The notes: a model not told the origin generated them from the sequence alone. 64,000 bases of DNA from Macropodus opercularis (GCA_030770545.1 CM061092.1:16183501-16247500); one strand, 5' to 3'; shown: positions 35,291 through 48,806, counted from the first letter of the stretch. Program-made: numbers and translations.

Positions 35291-38099
35291 GGAGCCTTTG
35301 ATGTTCCAAATTTTGCCCCGTTCACTCATTGTCACTATTATTTATATATTTACTTAGATTTTTTCCCCCCTAATTTATTTTCTCCATTTGAATTTCTCAT
35401 ACCACAACAGATCATACTGATGGAAGGTAGTCAACGTAACGAAGACCCTGAAAGGTATATGAATATTTATTACCGGGACAACTTCAGAGCCACACAGGCC
35501 GTTAGCAGTTGAAGGAACAGTGAGAAGATAACAGCAATTTTCACACTTATGATTACCTTCAAATTAATCTCTATTTCTTGAAGGGATACGGGGCAGATGA
35601 CTGGTCTATCTTTCATTTCTCGATTAAAAAAGTTATTTAATCCAAGCTCTTCTTTTTTTTGCGTTTGACAAAATAATCCAAAAACAATTGCACATTTTAA
35701 TAGGAGCAGGTGTAGAAAAGCCTGAGATAAATACTGTAGAACAATGATCAGGGAAATAAAGTCTTTTAAAAACAACCAAAACTATTATTGAAGTGAAAAT
35801 GTTTCCGCATTTTAATGCAACGCTATGTAACTTCTGAAAGAAATGACATTTTCAGCTTCCAAATAAAAAGTGCATTTAAAAAAAACAGTTGTAACAACGG
35901 TACGATGAAGAGAGGTTACGTTGAAGCCTTTAGCACTAGGTTGAAGGTCACAGGGTTCATAAGTGCATGAGACATGACGTTGGTGAGCATCATAAATGTT
36001 GGTGAAAATGCAAATTCATAAAACACAAAGGAAGGTAAGAAATATGAAACAAGTGACTGCCAGGGTTAGCTAATGCTGCTACGGAGCTAGCAGTGGCATT
36101 CAGTGGCACAGCATCTCCAGACTCCATTTGATTTACGTCACAATGTACAGTAATTGGTTTACATAACACATAAACATTGTTTATTTGACACTGTTCTCTT
36201 AAACACTTTCCAGTTCATGACACATGATGTACACACAAAAAGCAAACGTGCTTACGGCTCATGTTCAGATGTGGTTACTTGTAAACACAAGTCCTCGCCT
36301 ATTTGTGCTGGTATTCACAAAGAACACAAGCTGTCATCGCCTGACACACCCTGAAGTGAACAGCTACTGCGCGATGGAACCATAAGAATGGCCTCACAGT
36401 CGAAGGTTGTTATCGTATTGATTGTTATAAAACTCTTTACTGTGCTAAGAGAGAATTTGCAGCCAGTTACACAGTTTGCAGGAAACCTTCATACAGTATT
36501 CTTTTTAGTTCTTTGTATTGGTTTAAGTGCCCCCTTTTACTCTCCGTTCAGTCTGAAACTAATGTGCACTGTATAACACTGTTATCATCTCAAAGCAGTA
36601 CTGTGTTGATTATGTCAACTAATTATGCCGGCAAATACTTGAGGAAGTGCAGAGCAGCTGATGAATTCGATATCGGCCTTGTAGAGAGGCTTGATTTGCT
36701 GTATTGTTGAATAATGTAAGATTCAGGTACCTTGCATGATAGTGAGAATCATACAAGACGCTTGGTTAATGTCATTTATTCAATTCATTATCTTTAAACT
36801 GTATAACATACGTATCATGTTAAATACAGTTCTTTTATTTACAGTATGATATGACAACTACACAGTACATTCAGTACTTTAAAAGCTCTATTCTGATGAC
36901 AAAAAAATCTTAAAAGTTGAATGTGTTATTGCTCATGAAAATATTGGTGTCAAAATTAAACACGTTCTCTCTTTAAAGAAAGGAAATTTCCTCTGGGCTT
37001 ATCGCTGACAAATCCAGTGTGTTTCATTATTGAGAAGCATAATTGCAGTATGTTGAGATCAAATGTTATGTGTGACAAATGGATGAACAGAAAGAAGACA
37101 GCGCCAAATCATTGTAAGTGTGAATATTTCAGGATGATGTCGTCAGATGCGACACTGGCATCTCGACACCTGTAGTAGTGGCTGGAAAAACAAACAGATG
37201 TAAGAGGGGATTGAATTAATGTAAACAAAACTGGGAATGCATACAAAACCAACAAGCAAGCAAACACCATTAATTATATCGAGATTGAAAAGCTATTAAA
37301 TACACTTGTTACCAGGGACAGCTGTCACAGCACTTTCCAGATGCAGTGTTCTGAATGTCAAGGAATCTGTTTAATTTAGCCACATGTGGCACTTTACACC
37401 CTGACGTCTCCCTCGCCTTATTCCTGAGTCAACATCAGTTTAGAGTAGACCAAAAAAAGCAAAACAAAAAGGGAACCAAGCAGGAAGACGCGTTTTCTTC
37501 TTTATGTTGTTTAGTGGTGCGCCACATTCTTGAGTTTCAGCCTGACAGTTAATGGTAGATGGTCACGTTTCAGTCGCCAGCATATTCCCCACAATCCCAA
37601 AAAAAGGGTCATGAAATGTCACGCAAACAAAGCTGAATACGTCTAGACAAGTAAGCACTTGGCCTCTGGTGATACTAAAGTGCAGAACAGATGCAGAGCT
37701 TCCTATTGACATCTATAACTGTGTGGTCTGGCACAGATGCGTGCTCCTGCCACTTTGTGTGGGCATCACTGACATCCTATAACAAACCCTTTTTAACATA
37801 TCGTTGAACTCGCAGTGACTCAGGTTTGGGAAGGTTGGACATGAGCAACTTTAGGAATGTATCGGATGTAAAAAAAAAAAGAAATGCTTGAGATTCTGTG
37901 CACACAAAGCTGAGGCGGGGGCTTGCTCTTTGAAATGAAATAGGCCAAGTCATCTGAATTCACAGCCAGGTCAGACTCAACATTTTAGGCACGTGGTCCA
38001 AAATTAATACACTGGCACTGTGATATTTTACATATACTGGAAATTGAAATTCGGACTTTGCTCTTGTACATTTTAAATATACAGGAGAGGAGCAATCCA
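35291..38099. other. Intergenic, nothing recognised
   Basis: AT-rich. One octamer at 36008-36015. Open frames are short and unrecognised. Confidence 0.55.
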
Positions 38100-38480
38100 A
38101 CAACCCAGCCCAAAGTATTGGCAACTTTTGAAGGGGCTGCAGTGGTCACAGCACCACGCCAGTGCGGGATATTCTATGGGCCTCTTTTGTCTCTCTGGAA
38201 AATGTCAAGGCGTAATTGATATTTCTCGCTGGGCCCTTTATCTTTGTGCCATGTTTCAGGTTCTATGATCTAGGTTCACGCTGACCTTTACCAGTGCACT
38301 CTTTTCTTTGGCTTTTTTTTCGGAGAGGCCTTACTGAAAATAGCTCAATAGGCTTTCGACGGGGTGTCTTTCATTTGAGACAATCTTCTCTTCCTTCTCC
38401 TACCCGCAGCCTCTTTGACGATGGCTATTTATTTTGAGACCCAACTTTTCAGCATGCTTTTTGATCTGAGATTTACTCCA
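38100..38480. promoter_or_regulatory. Candidate enhancer
   Basis: Balanced, non-repetitive block with GGCGTAATTGATATTTC (about 38209-38225), CCTTTATCTTTGTG and GCTATTTATTTTGAG. The texture contrasts with the AT-rich flank. Confidence 0.35.
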
Positions 38481-40254
38481 GGTGCTTTGTCCACTGAGAT
38501 CTTAAAGGAAAAAAATCCTTCTTTTTCTCAGCTGTGGCAGAGGAGATGTGCTGCTGCCACTGTCCTTGGCAAACGTGCGTAGTATCGAATTACGATGTCC
38601 ACCACACAAGACTCCGTGCCGGGTTTTCAACAATTAAGGAAATTCTAACACAAAACATAGTTTAGCTCAGTCACAATCCAAAAAGGTCATAACGATGTTA
38701 ACTTGTTTCTATTGTAGACGTGGAAATGACTGGGTCTGACACTATCGCTGCTGCTTTAACCTTGAGTTCTTTTAATTAGTCTTTCTCTCAGCTGTCAAAA
38801 CCGTCTGACCAAGGACTGAAACTGAAACTATTCACTCCATGTGTTGAGAACCTCCATTGTTCACAGGGTTAATAGAAATTATCTCCGGCCTCACGGTCAC
38901 TTAGCTCATACTGTAGGTTTTTATAAAGAAATCCTCAATTAGCTTTTCACAACAACTCAGATGTCCCTTACAACGAAAGCATATACTGCTAGAGACTGCG
39001 ATGACACATGGAATATTAATACAAAAACAAACAAAAACAAATGTTAATGTTAATAAAAATGATTAGGTCTTTGCTTTTGTTTTTCTTTTACTCAGAGATT
39101 TGAATACGGTGTGTTGTAAAGTCACACATCCTGCTTGCCTCTCGTCCAATGACAGCTGTGATTGGCTCCAGCATACCCCATGACTTTTGCAAGGATAAAA
39201 TGGTTCAGAAGATGAGTGTGAGTGAGTAAGTGATGATGCTCGTATGGGGAAGTGTGTGTTCCTAAACAGGAAAAATAGATTCTATGGGTTTTAGTGGTTT
39301 GTTTGGATTCACCTTCATGGAGAATAGACACAAAACCAATGATCACTGAAACAACTTAAAAGAATTCACCTCATTATACTGCAAAGGAAACTCCGGAATG
39401 GTCTCATGAAGCTAACAAGACAACGTCATCTGCAAAAAACTGTGGTTGCCGAACCCAACCCCCTGTGATCCAGGGCAGTGCTGCCAGACTTCAGATCATT
39501 CTCCTCTCCAGTACCGTGGCATAAACTTTCCCAGGAAACCAGAGAAGTGTGATCACTCTAAATTTGGAACACATTTTCTTTTCCCCTCTCTTAAAAGAAG
39601 TTTAGGTTTAGAAGATTTGAGGTTTTGGACTCACAAAAGACAAAACATTTTGAAGACGTAACAGTGCAGGGATAAGCCAATCTACATAGTTTTAGACAAA
39701 CTGTGACGCTGCGCAGGGCCCAGGCAGGTTCAGCCTGAAAGGATGACGTGGGCTTGACCTACAGTGGACTCACTGCCCACAGGAGGAGCCTCAGGAAGCG
39801 ATGCAATCAAAACAAGTGCTGGGCACTGAAAACTGGTTCTTCACACATGGAATGTCAGGTTGAGCGGTACTAGTAGAGCTAGTTGGGCCCATCTTCACAC
39901 ACAGCCTTTGCCTTGAAACACAACAGCTAGATAGGGACTTCAGTGCTCACAGTGAGAGGCACCAGGATGGTATGAGCCTTACTATGAGCTAACTAAAAAA
40001 TTACATGCTGTGGTTCAACTGATTTATAAAACAAACTAATGACATAGGCCTGAACCGATTTTCACATGTGAATACAAAACAAAAGTGTGTATAATAATAG
40101 AGTATGTTCTCCATTAAATGATCAGTGGAAAACGTGAAACTGCATTTCTATTAACAAAACATTTAATGTGGGATTTGCTAGTTTAAAGTTAATGACAATT
40201 AATTAATTATTTTGCTGTGTTATGAACAGTTCTAGAGTTTTTAAATGTAGAACA
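38481..40254. other. Intergenic, nothing recognised
   Basis: No repeat family or coding signal up to the LINE remnant. Confidence 0.55.
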
Positions 40255-40930
40255 GGAGGAAGAGCCTTTAGTTACCAAGCTCCTCTCCAGTTTAGGTTCT
40301 AGAAGCAGACACCCTCTCTACTTTTAAAACTAGGCTTAAAACCTTCCTTTTTGAAAAATCTTATACTTAGAGATGATTCTGGTCACTCTGATCCATCTCT
40401 TAGTTAAGCTGCTATAGACGTAGACTGCTGGGGGACGTCCTTCATTCACTGAGCTTCTCTGTTTTTCAATTTATTCTATCCACTAACATGCCTCCATGTC
40501 CACATGTGACTAACTTTGTTTTTCTCTCGTAGTTGTGCTTCTCCCTTTCTGCCTTTCTCTCTGTCCTCATCTACAGGTATCGTCAGACTCAGAGTCGTGT
40601 GTCTCCAGTGTTCAGCTGTTGGTCCAACCATCCAGCCTGTGTTCTGTTGCTGCTTGTTGTTGTTGTGTTGTTTTCTCTCTTCTCTATCCCCTCACCCCAA
40701 CCAGTCAAGGCAGATGGCCGCCCACACTGAGCCTGGGTCTGCTGAGGTTTCTTCCTATATAGAGAAGGAGTTTTTGGCTACAATTGGCTACAATTAAAAG
40801 CTTGTTTTATGTGGGATTTGCTCAGTTGTGTAAGGTCCTAAACCTTACTTGTAAAGTGCTGTGAAATTACTGCTTACTACTACTTACTCAATTGGCACTA
40901 TAGAAATAAAATTGAATTGAATTGAATTCT
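40255..40930 (+). mobile_element. 3' end of a fish non-LTR retrotransposon (LINE remnant)
   Basis: Codons 40302-40370 read EADTLSTFKTRLKTFLF... and stop at TAG; ADTLSTFK(T/S)RLKTFLF is a typical C-terminal tail of LINE reverse-transcriptase ORFs. A long 3' UTR follows, with the widespread fish motif around AGATGGCCGCCCACACTGAG (about 40711-40730), then TGAGGTTTCTTCC, TGTAAAGTGCTGTGA, and a terminal series of GAATT units (40912-40929). Only the 3' end is present, as expected for 5'-truncated insertion. I do not assign the family firmly (Rex1/Babar-like or L2-like). Confidence 0.75.
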
Positions 40931-42199
40931 TGAGGATCTATGTTTTTGTCATGATTACATAAAGCTTCTCTGTGTCTTAGGACTCACTTGTACAGCAGCA
41001 ACAACCCCACATAGCTGGGATGTTACAATACAAGATAAAACAATAAGACGATTTTTACTGGTGAACAGAACCGGGCCACAGAAGGTGTTTCCTCTTCTTT
41101 CCACTTTTTGCTACATGGTAAATATTGTAAATAAGCATTACTTCAACCTAGTACTTATTTATACATAATTAATGCATCTAACTGATTCCCTTGGTTACAC
41201 TTTTAAGGGTGTTTGTCAGCCCATTTCGAGGCCTTTAGGAAACAGCTGAATTTGCATTACTGAATACTTTTGCAGCTGGTGGAGAGATCCTCATGTGATG
41301 TCCGGATCCACTGCTTGACCAATCACCTCCATCTTTAATCCCCTTGGTCACGTTGTTACTGGAAACAAGCGACTGGAAAGCTCCCCGTTGTTCCCTGTGA
41401 GGTGTCTGCGAAAGCCGCCTGCTCACTTGCTCCTTGCTCCCAGTCCTTATCTCGTGGTCATCCACGCACAGACTTCAGCTCTCCTCGATTTCCTCTACTG
41501 CAGCATTTTTTTTTTGGCGATGACCTTAAACTCAGGTCAGGAGAAATTCCTTATTCATGCGGCTGATGGAAAGCTTCAGTATACTATTGTGGGTGTACTG
41601 TACCTACCGAGGTGGTGACTGGTGCACCATTAAGTCAATAACAGCATTTAAAAACACATAATAACTACATATATACATATACTACATGTATGTGGATTAA
41701 ATATTTATATCTGTGGCTGTTGAATGTATTTTCTGTTGGTTACGAAGGGTTAGCAAATGGATGACTTCTTGTGCTCTATGTTTCTGTCATGTTGTGTTCA
41801 GTGTTCATTCCTTTATTTACTTTGTTATACTGTAGGTCCTTGTAGTACTATGCTAACGTTTTACGATAAACTACATGTATAATGTGTAATAATAGTATTG
41901 CAGTTTGTATATGTATTGATTTTCCAACAGCCTAAATGAAGATCAGTTCAATTAATTGTGATTTAGTAGGAAACACTGCAGATTCGTGTAGAGGGATGAG
42001 CAACTGTTGTCATTTTCACAAGCACTCATTGTGCAGTTGAATTTGTAATCCCTTTTGAAATGCAAAAATACGCTTTATATGTGATATGGTTGAATGCATC
42101 CAATTATAGCCTTTAATTTTTAAATGATTTGATGTTGAAACATTTTTTTTCCCAGGCAAGTGTTTCACACTAAAATACTTGTGCTCTTTAATCTTGCAC
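40931..42199. other. Intergenic, nothing recognised
   Basis: Octamer ATTTGCAT at 41250-41257 and a TACATATA-rich stretch near 41665-41690. Otherwise featureless. Confidence 0.55.
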
Positions 42200-42620
42200 A
42201 GAGCGTGGAATGAAGGGAAAACTACACGGACTAAAACGGGCTTTCATAACTTAAGTGAAAATCACCCGACCTCACACAAGTGTTAGTCTGATGGCCTTGC
42301 AGTAGTGTGTCATTAGCATTCATTATAGTCCTATAAGCCAGAGTAATTACAGGCCCAAGTGCAGGGAGGAATCGCAGTTTACACTGCTAGTAATTTGATT
42401 TGCATCTACGCTAATAACTTCTTTTGTGCGTGTTTATGTGCCGTGTCAGAACACAAGTACCATTTGCCTGCAGGCTGTATGAGGCAAAAAAAAGCCTTTT
42501 AAATTCTAAGATTGAGTTGCCTTTGCTTTCAGCACTCGAAGCCCTCAATCTGCTAAAGCGTTCAGATTAGCGTGATCACATAACAAGTGATACAGCATTT
42601 TTCTGAAAGTCATTTTGATG
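42200..42620. promoter_or_regulatory. Candidate enhancer with octamer and ATTA sites
   Basis: CATTAGCATTCATTATAG (about 42312-42329), GAGTAATTACAGG, TAATTTGATTTGCATC with octamer 42398-42405, and CTAATAACTT. It lies just upstream of the SINE insertion. Confidence 0.4.
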
Positions 42621-42800
42621 GGGTTTGAAGGAAATGCGGGCCAGCGGAGGAACAGAAAAGCAGACGGGCAGCTCAGACTTTTTCACTTCAGTTCTTCTTT
42701 CCAACCTACAAACGCTGTCTCCGTGTGACATTGAAATCATATCACTGTCATAATTCCAATTACATGTTTTGAACCACATTGTGGAATAGATCCTCTAATT

Positions 42801-43130
42801 ATTCATTCATTCATCTTCTACCGCTTTTCCCCGTAGGGGTCGCGGGTGTGCTGGAGCCTATCCCAGCTGTCTATGGGCGAGAGGCGGGGTTCACCCCGGA
42901 CAGGTCGCCAGTCTGTCGCAGGGTCACGCATATAAACCACTCACGTGCACACTTACACCTACAGGCAATTCAGAGTTTCCAATTAGCCTAACTGCATGTC
43001 TTTGGACTGTGGGGGGAAGCCGGAGACCCCGGAGAGAACCCACGCAGACACGGGGAGAACATGGAAACTCCACACAGAAAGGCCCCCGGTCGCCTCCGGC
43101 AATCGAAGAATCGAAAGGCATCGCCCTACA
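42801..43130 (-). mobile_element. tRNA-derived SINE, body and tail (minus strand)
   Basis: On the minus strand the element reads from a degenerate head (about 43090-43130) through CTTTCTGTGTGGAGTTTCCA, TGTCTGCGTGGG, CAGTCCAAAGACATGCAGTT and CAGCTGGGATAGGCTCCAG, and ends in AGAAGATGAATGAATGAAT, a tetranucleotide tail at 42801-42814. It complements the 3846-3999 copy: here the body and tail are well kept, while the A and B boxes are not recognisable. The exact 5' boundary is uncertain. Confidence 0.8.
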
Positions 43131-45899
43131 CAAGCTTTTTTCTCAGAAAGGGTGAGGCGTTTATTTGTATGGTAACACCTTAGTTTTTGAAGCTGTTAAA
43201 GACCATATTAGCAACCTCCCTTGTTGCCACAAGTTGCAGTGCTTGCATCCTGTTCTGCAAGTGCACCAGTGGACCCCGAGGGAACTAATACCTGTGGTGT
43301 ATAGGGAGTGTCTTGAAAAAAGCCGAGCTCCCTCTTCTGATGACTGACTGAGAATAGAGAAGCATTCCCCAAAGCTGATGAGGTCACAGGGTTAAGACTA
43401 TGCTTTTGTTATGGGACAATGACATTCTATTTACCTGGCGGGGTCCTGCTTTCTTCTCCATGCAACTGTGACCTCAGTGTGAAAACCAGACCTTTGTCTC
43501 TTTGACAAATAGAGGCTCAACGTTCAGATCCGCTTGGTTACACCTCAGTGGGCCCTAGCCGCGAGCCCTGCGGGCTCCTTATGTGGTCACAATGTTTAGT
43601 TTCTGCTGAAGATATTTCATCAGCAGCTTTGCTTTGGGAATCAGCTTGTGGTCATATATTTCGCCAAAGTACACACTAGTTATCTTAGAAATATTTTTAA
43701 TTGTAATGTAAAGCCAAATAAAACCAACTGGATCTATGCTGTATGTGTCCTAATCTTAGACATTCTTCAGTGTATTTAACCTGTTGTTTTGGTTTCACAT
43801 CCTGCAGCTTTAATGTTTTTGGTGCACTCTCACATTGTGTCCACACAAACAGTTCAATGAACTACGACGCAGGGCCACACTTCAAGTGAGAATCATATTC
43901 AGTACTTCCTTTAAGAGTAATAAGTAGTGGTTTAACCGTTACCAGATCAGAAACATGTGAAGTCAGTGCTAATGTTGCTCCATGTTTGCTTAACACCTAA
44001 AAAAACAACAGTTCTTAGCTTTAATAGATAACATGTCAGTGTTGTGTTTACAGAAAAACATAATCTACTGCAGCTTTAAACATTTTTCTCAGCACCAATA
44101 AATACAGTAAATAAACCCAAGCTAGCCTGATCTGATCTTCCATGATATAAAAATGACCTGGCCACTAGGAAGCAGGTCTTAGTGCTGTATACGACACAAA
44201 CAACAGCGAAATAACATTTCTAAAGGCATCTTAAGATCTTCATAAAGCCCTCAATTGATCATGTCTGCGAAATACCATAATGTTTTGGTTTTTGGGTTGT
44301 TGTTGTTGTTGTTTTTTTTTACCAGCTGGAAGTGATAAAATCTTGTAGTGGTGCTTGTAGTGCCCAACTGCCTTTTAGACATAGATGCCACTGAGAATGT
44401 CAATACTCCAGTTCAAGCCTCGACTTTTTAAATGGGCAATGCCATGGCCATCGATTCAGAAACCCTCTCTGCTTTTATGTTCTGCCAGTGTATCACCGTG
44501 GTCAAAAATAGATGGGAGAACAGCCACTTTCTGTTTGTTCTTAACCTTGGGGCAATGTAAGGCTTTGACAACAAAAAGAAAGTAACAAAGACGGCCACCT
44601 TCTAATTCCAGCTGTTCTCTGGTCTCGGTGCAGATCTTTTGACTGTATACCTTAATGCAATTTGATTAGCAAGTTTAAAAGCAGCAGCTGAACTGGTTTC
44701 AAACCCTGGACGGTCATCCGTGCATGTGTGTTATGAAAGCCACCTGATAGCTTGCCCCTGGAGCCTTTTCCTCTTCCGTTTACCCGCTCTCCTAATCCGC
44801 CGCTAATGGTTAGCAATGGAGGCCCAGAGGAAGATTCAACCATTGGTGTGTGGAAATCCCTGCTGGAGTGGGAGTGTCGCGCTTGAGGAAGTGCTCAGCG
44901 AAGCGCACGACAGACCGCGACAGGACCCCTCATGTCATGTGCACCAAAATGCTCAAGGTGACCCGGCGACACAAATTTACCGGCAACACACACGTGCACG
45001 CTAAGACACACTTTGATTGTGATCGCTGGGAAAAGCTGGGGCTGTAAAGAAGGGATCTTCCTCCCTGAAAATGTTCCAGATCTCTCACATTGTGGGGAGG
45101 CGAAATTTAATTTGTTGTGTCCCCTCACTTGTAGAACCTCTGAGTTCTTGTGCGTTTGGAAACGAGGATATCTGAGGCTGGAATCAACTTAGAGTCACAC
45201 CTGACTGGGAGAAAGACGCAGAACCCAGATGCCAACAGAAACAAAAGACCTGAAAGAAGTGTTCAGTATCAGCAATCTGCTTCAGGCGTTTAGGGCAATT
45301 GTAGAGAAGTGGTGGCAGAGATGTGATACAGCATGATAGTACATAAACTGCTAATTAAATGTTTCAGGGTTGCAGCTGTGTAATTTCCTTCATCAGCTGA
45401 TAAGGGACTTAAAGGTTTGTTCTCACCGTCTTGCTTGCAGTGCTTTGGCCTCGGCTTTGTTAGCCTCCGATAGAAGCCTTTATGTCATTTTTTTTCACAG
45501 GTCTAACTTTTCATCCACTACTTAACGTCACACTCAAACACAATCCACGTTGTTTAACATCGCTGTTTTAGCCTCGGGGGCCCAAGGTCACATTTATCTG
45601 CCATTCGTTAGTGTCTGGGTGAGTGTTGGAGGTCTGAACTTTGACCCTGCTTATGTGTGAGGGGGATACGGGTGTCAGCGCTAAACAATGGCGGGGGTGA
45701 CGCCGGGGATTGATATGGTGTGGTCAAGGCAGTTGCCCGAGGGCTTTGGTGCAACCTTTGAGTGCAGCGCTGACAGATTTGTACGACACAAACTTGACGC
45801 TTGTTTTTTTTTTGGGGGGGGGGTACAAGTACTATCCGCTTACTCAAATGTGTACAAATTCATTGTTTTAAAGAAAGCACAGTACGTCTAACACTGTCC
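43131..45899. other. Intergenic, nothing recognised
   Basis: Includes a GAGCCC-TGC-GGGCTC hairpin (43563-43577), a TTG repeat (about 44296-44313) and a T10/G10 junction near 45804-45823. No gene. Confidence 0.55.
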
Positions 45900-46460
45900 A
45901 TCTTCTGTAAGACTGAATGTCGGAGAGAAGCGCTAATCTGAAGAAAGAGACATGTCAAGAGAAGATTGATATTAATATCAAATCAGAGCACGTGAGGGAG
46001 AGGCAGCGTAGCGCGAAATGCTCAATCTAAACCTCAGGGATGTCCGTCAAGGAAGCACCTAATGTGGACTGACCTCCTTCACCCATCCACCAGGATCCTT
46101 TTTGCTGTAATAAATAATAGAGGATTGGTTGGGTCAAGCATAGCGCCACTGGGTGCCCCTGTCTCCCAAGTGGAGGGTCTGTTTTGCGGATCACCCCTGA
46201 AGACACAATGCAAAATGTGTCCCAGAAGCCTCAATCAATAATTGATGCTTGATGAGAGGGGAGCCAAGACAATCTCCTAACTTCTAACTTCTTGGAGATA
46301 TGAAAGTGAGATTGAATGGTCCTGTCGTGCACGGCACACCGTGCAGGTTAATTGTGGTTAAGCATCATTTGTGTGCACACAGCTTGATTGCTGCCCAGCA
46401 CAGCTGAGATGAGACTGACCCCAAAAATGGGCGCTTTGAAATTGCTTCTGTGCACAGATT
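45900..46460. promoter_or_regulatory. Candidate enhancer with three inverted repeats
   Basis: Perfect palindrome TTGATATTAATATCAA (45966-45981), ATCAAT-A-ATTGAT (46234-46246) and the hairpin TGCACGG-CACA-CCGTGCA (46328-46345), the last followed by TTAATTGTGGTTAAG. Low in repeats throughout. Confidence 0.4.
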
Positions 46461-46959
46461 TTGTGTGGCGTCCTATTAAATTGTGAATTTATTTGAGCTC
46501 AGTCCTGCGAGCGTGCGAGCAAAACACGTTAAAATACTTCAGCTTGCTCGCAAGTTGCAGTTTGCCTGCTTTGTTTTTCTCCTTCTCCTGTCCTCCTCCA
46601 GTTGCCGTCGTCTCGACAGTGATGGTGAATAAATATGTACAGATCAAAAACAATTCGCATTTCAACTTAAATGCATGTAGTGTCCAAAACAGAGATTATC
46701 TGGGCAGTCGATCATGATTGTCTTCTCCTTTTTGCTCCCAGGTGACTGAGCGAGGTCCACATGTTTGCACGGGAACAGCATCGGCCCCTTGGGGGCAATG
46801 CTACCACAGCCTAGCTGTGATGCTTCTGATTGCACATCACACTGTGGTATATGTATGTTTATCTGTCTGTGCATTTAACGCAGAAATAGCCACACAGAGA
46901 AACTACAGTTGATAGAATGTATCACATCCCATTATGCCACCAAAAGATCGAGATAGCTC
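46461..46959. other. Intergenic, nothing recognised
   Basis: No motif cluster or coding signal of note. Confidence 0.55.
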
Positions 46960-47410
46960 CCAGTTAGAAGGATGTTAATCTCCTTCATGGTCACAGAGTT
47001 TTACCTGAAACTTGCGAGGTGATCAAATACAAGAGTTCTCAATCCAGCTGTTACATATGATAGATGGAATATTATGATGAAGGAATGAACAATCACATTT
47101 CATTAGTGGTTTGTGCTTTGAAAACTGACTGATTTGCCATCACTTGGATCCATGACAGTTGTTTATTGATGTCTTGGGGCCAGGCGACAAAATGATGAAT
47201 AGAGAGGAAGTAATCAGACACACTCTGGAGATGCACCACAGATAAGTTCCCTCCACAGAGTCTGCTAGAGCCATATAATAATGAAGCTTTTAGATGATTT
47301 CATTAATACTATTTTTTCACTAAAAATACTCCCTAAAGGAACTAAGAGAGTCTAATTAAAATCAGAACCTACTTTTGCACTAAATTGAAAGCAATGCAGA
47401 AAAACCTGCT
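46960..47410. promoter_or_regulatory. Candidate enhancer
   Basis: ATGAACAATCACATTTCATTAG, TTGTTTATTGATG, ATAATAATGAAGC and TTTCATTAATAC follow one another in non-repetitive AT-rich sequence, giving both SOX and homeodomain cores. Confidence 0.35.
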
Positions 47411-48589
47411 TGCTTCCATTCATCCCGCCGCTGTGCTGTTTCCTAGCTTTCCATCTTTTATCTTAAGGTCTTGTACAGTTGTGGCTTATGTGGGGGTATA
47501 TCGGTGCCCAAGGTTAAATACGTTATGTCTGCGTTCAAAACCAGCGGTTTGCTCAGCTTTGCACAATTACTGGGAATTAAAGTCTGCCCCCCCCCGCAAA
47601 CATAATTACAGGGTTTGAAATGACTCATAGCACAGGCACAACAATGAAGGAGCAAAAACTTGTTCATCCGATTGCGACTGCCAAAAACATCGCCCCGTGG
47701 AGACGAACGAACTAAATGAAATAAATAAATCCAAATTCATCTTCATATTTCTTCTTTCCCACATTCTTTGATTTGAATACGCATGTGTTCACTCCCGTGT
47801 CAGCCAGTCAAAGTAAACACACAGTAAAAAGTGCTTGTCTTGGCCTTTTTGCTTTTTTTTGCATAAAGCGGCGTTTACCTTTTAATAGTGACTAATTTTA
47901 CGAATAGTGACCAGTTTAAAGACAGTGGCACACTAAACTTTCATTCTCTTCACCCGCCCCCATCTCCTTTTCTTGAGTAAATAGAAACACAAGGACACTA
48001 AGTGAGATGGGGCTAGGGAGGCGGCGGTGAGAGGTGGCTCACCCTGTGGGAGGATTTGCCCGTGAAAATATTTCGCAATCAGACGAGAATCAAAAAGATA
48101 ATAAGTGTTTAAGAATCTGTGAACCCAGTGGAGAGCGTCTCCTTTTATCTGATGCAACTATCGCTTGTCTTTTCTTCTTCAGCTTAAAGTATGAGATGCC
48201 ACACAGCAACAGCAGCACTAACAGCATATGCCGGAGCTGAAAACGCTTGGCTACAGTGCCCTCTTGTGGAGGTCACGGGCACTAGACTTGTGGAAACTTG
48301 GTAGAGAGGCTCATCCAAGGAGTGCAGTGATGCACAAAGTTGTCTTGAGTCTTGGAGAGAAATCATCACCGTCTCATTGTTTGTGTCCTGCTATGATACA
48401 GACATATACATTTTAAAAGCATATTTCCAGAGGCCTTGTTGTTCGCCCTGGCACCATGTGACTGCAGAAGTGTTCCAATCAAATGTAGCCAGTTTAAGGC
48501 GCCCTCTCCAAGCCAAGTCTTCATGCTGTGTTTGGATTCTTTTGTCCACACCCTGCCCAAATGAGCCTCTCCTCCTGCCATAGGCATAA
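47411..48589. other. Intergenic, nothing recognised
   Basis: Short C run near 47587. No recognisable gene. Confidence 0.55.
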
Positions 48590-48760
48590 GAGGACAGGAG
48601 ATAGGATTATGTGATGACTTGTGTTCGCCGATGATGAACAAGCCCTCGTTAGCGAGCGCTTTAATGTGCAGACAGATAGCGCTCTCATTAGCTCTAGTAA
48701 TGACCACTTCACAGTGCACCGCCGCTCTAATTGCATGTTTTGTTCTCTCCTAGGCTCCGG
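48590..48760. promoter_or_regulatory. Candidate enhancer
   Basis: GAGCGCTTTAATG, CTCTCATTAGCTC, TAGTAATGACC and CTCTAATTGCATG give four homeodomain cores in about 90 bases, next to the C-rich run at 48781. Confidence 0.35.
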
Positions 48761-48780
48761 CCTTGCAGAGTGGAACACAT

Positions 48781-48806
48781 CCCCCCCCCCCCACCCACCC
48801 CCCCCC
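48781..48806 (+). repeat. C-rich run (C12 A C3 A C9)
   Basis: Nearly pure C tract, with G-quadruplex potential on the minus strand. Confidence 0.9.
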
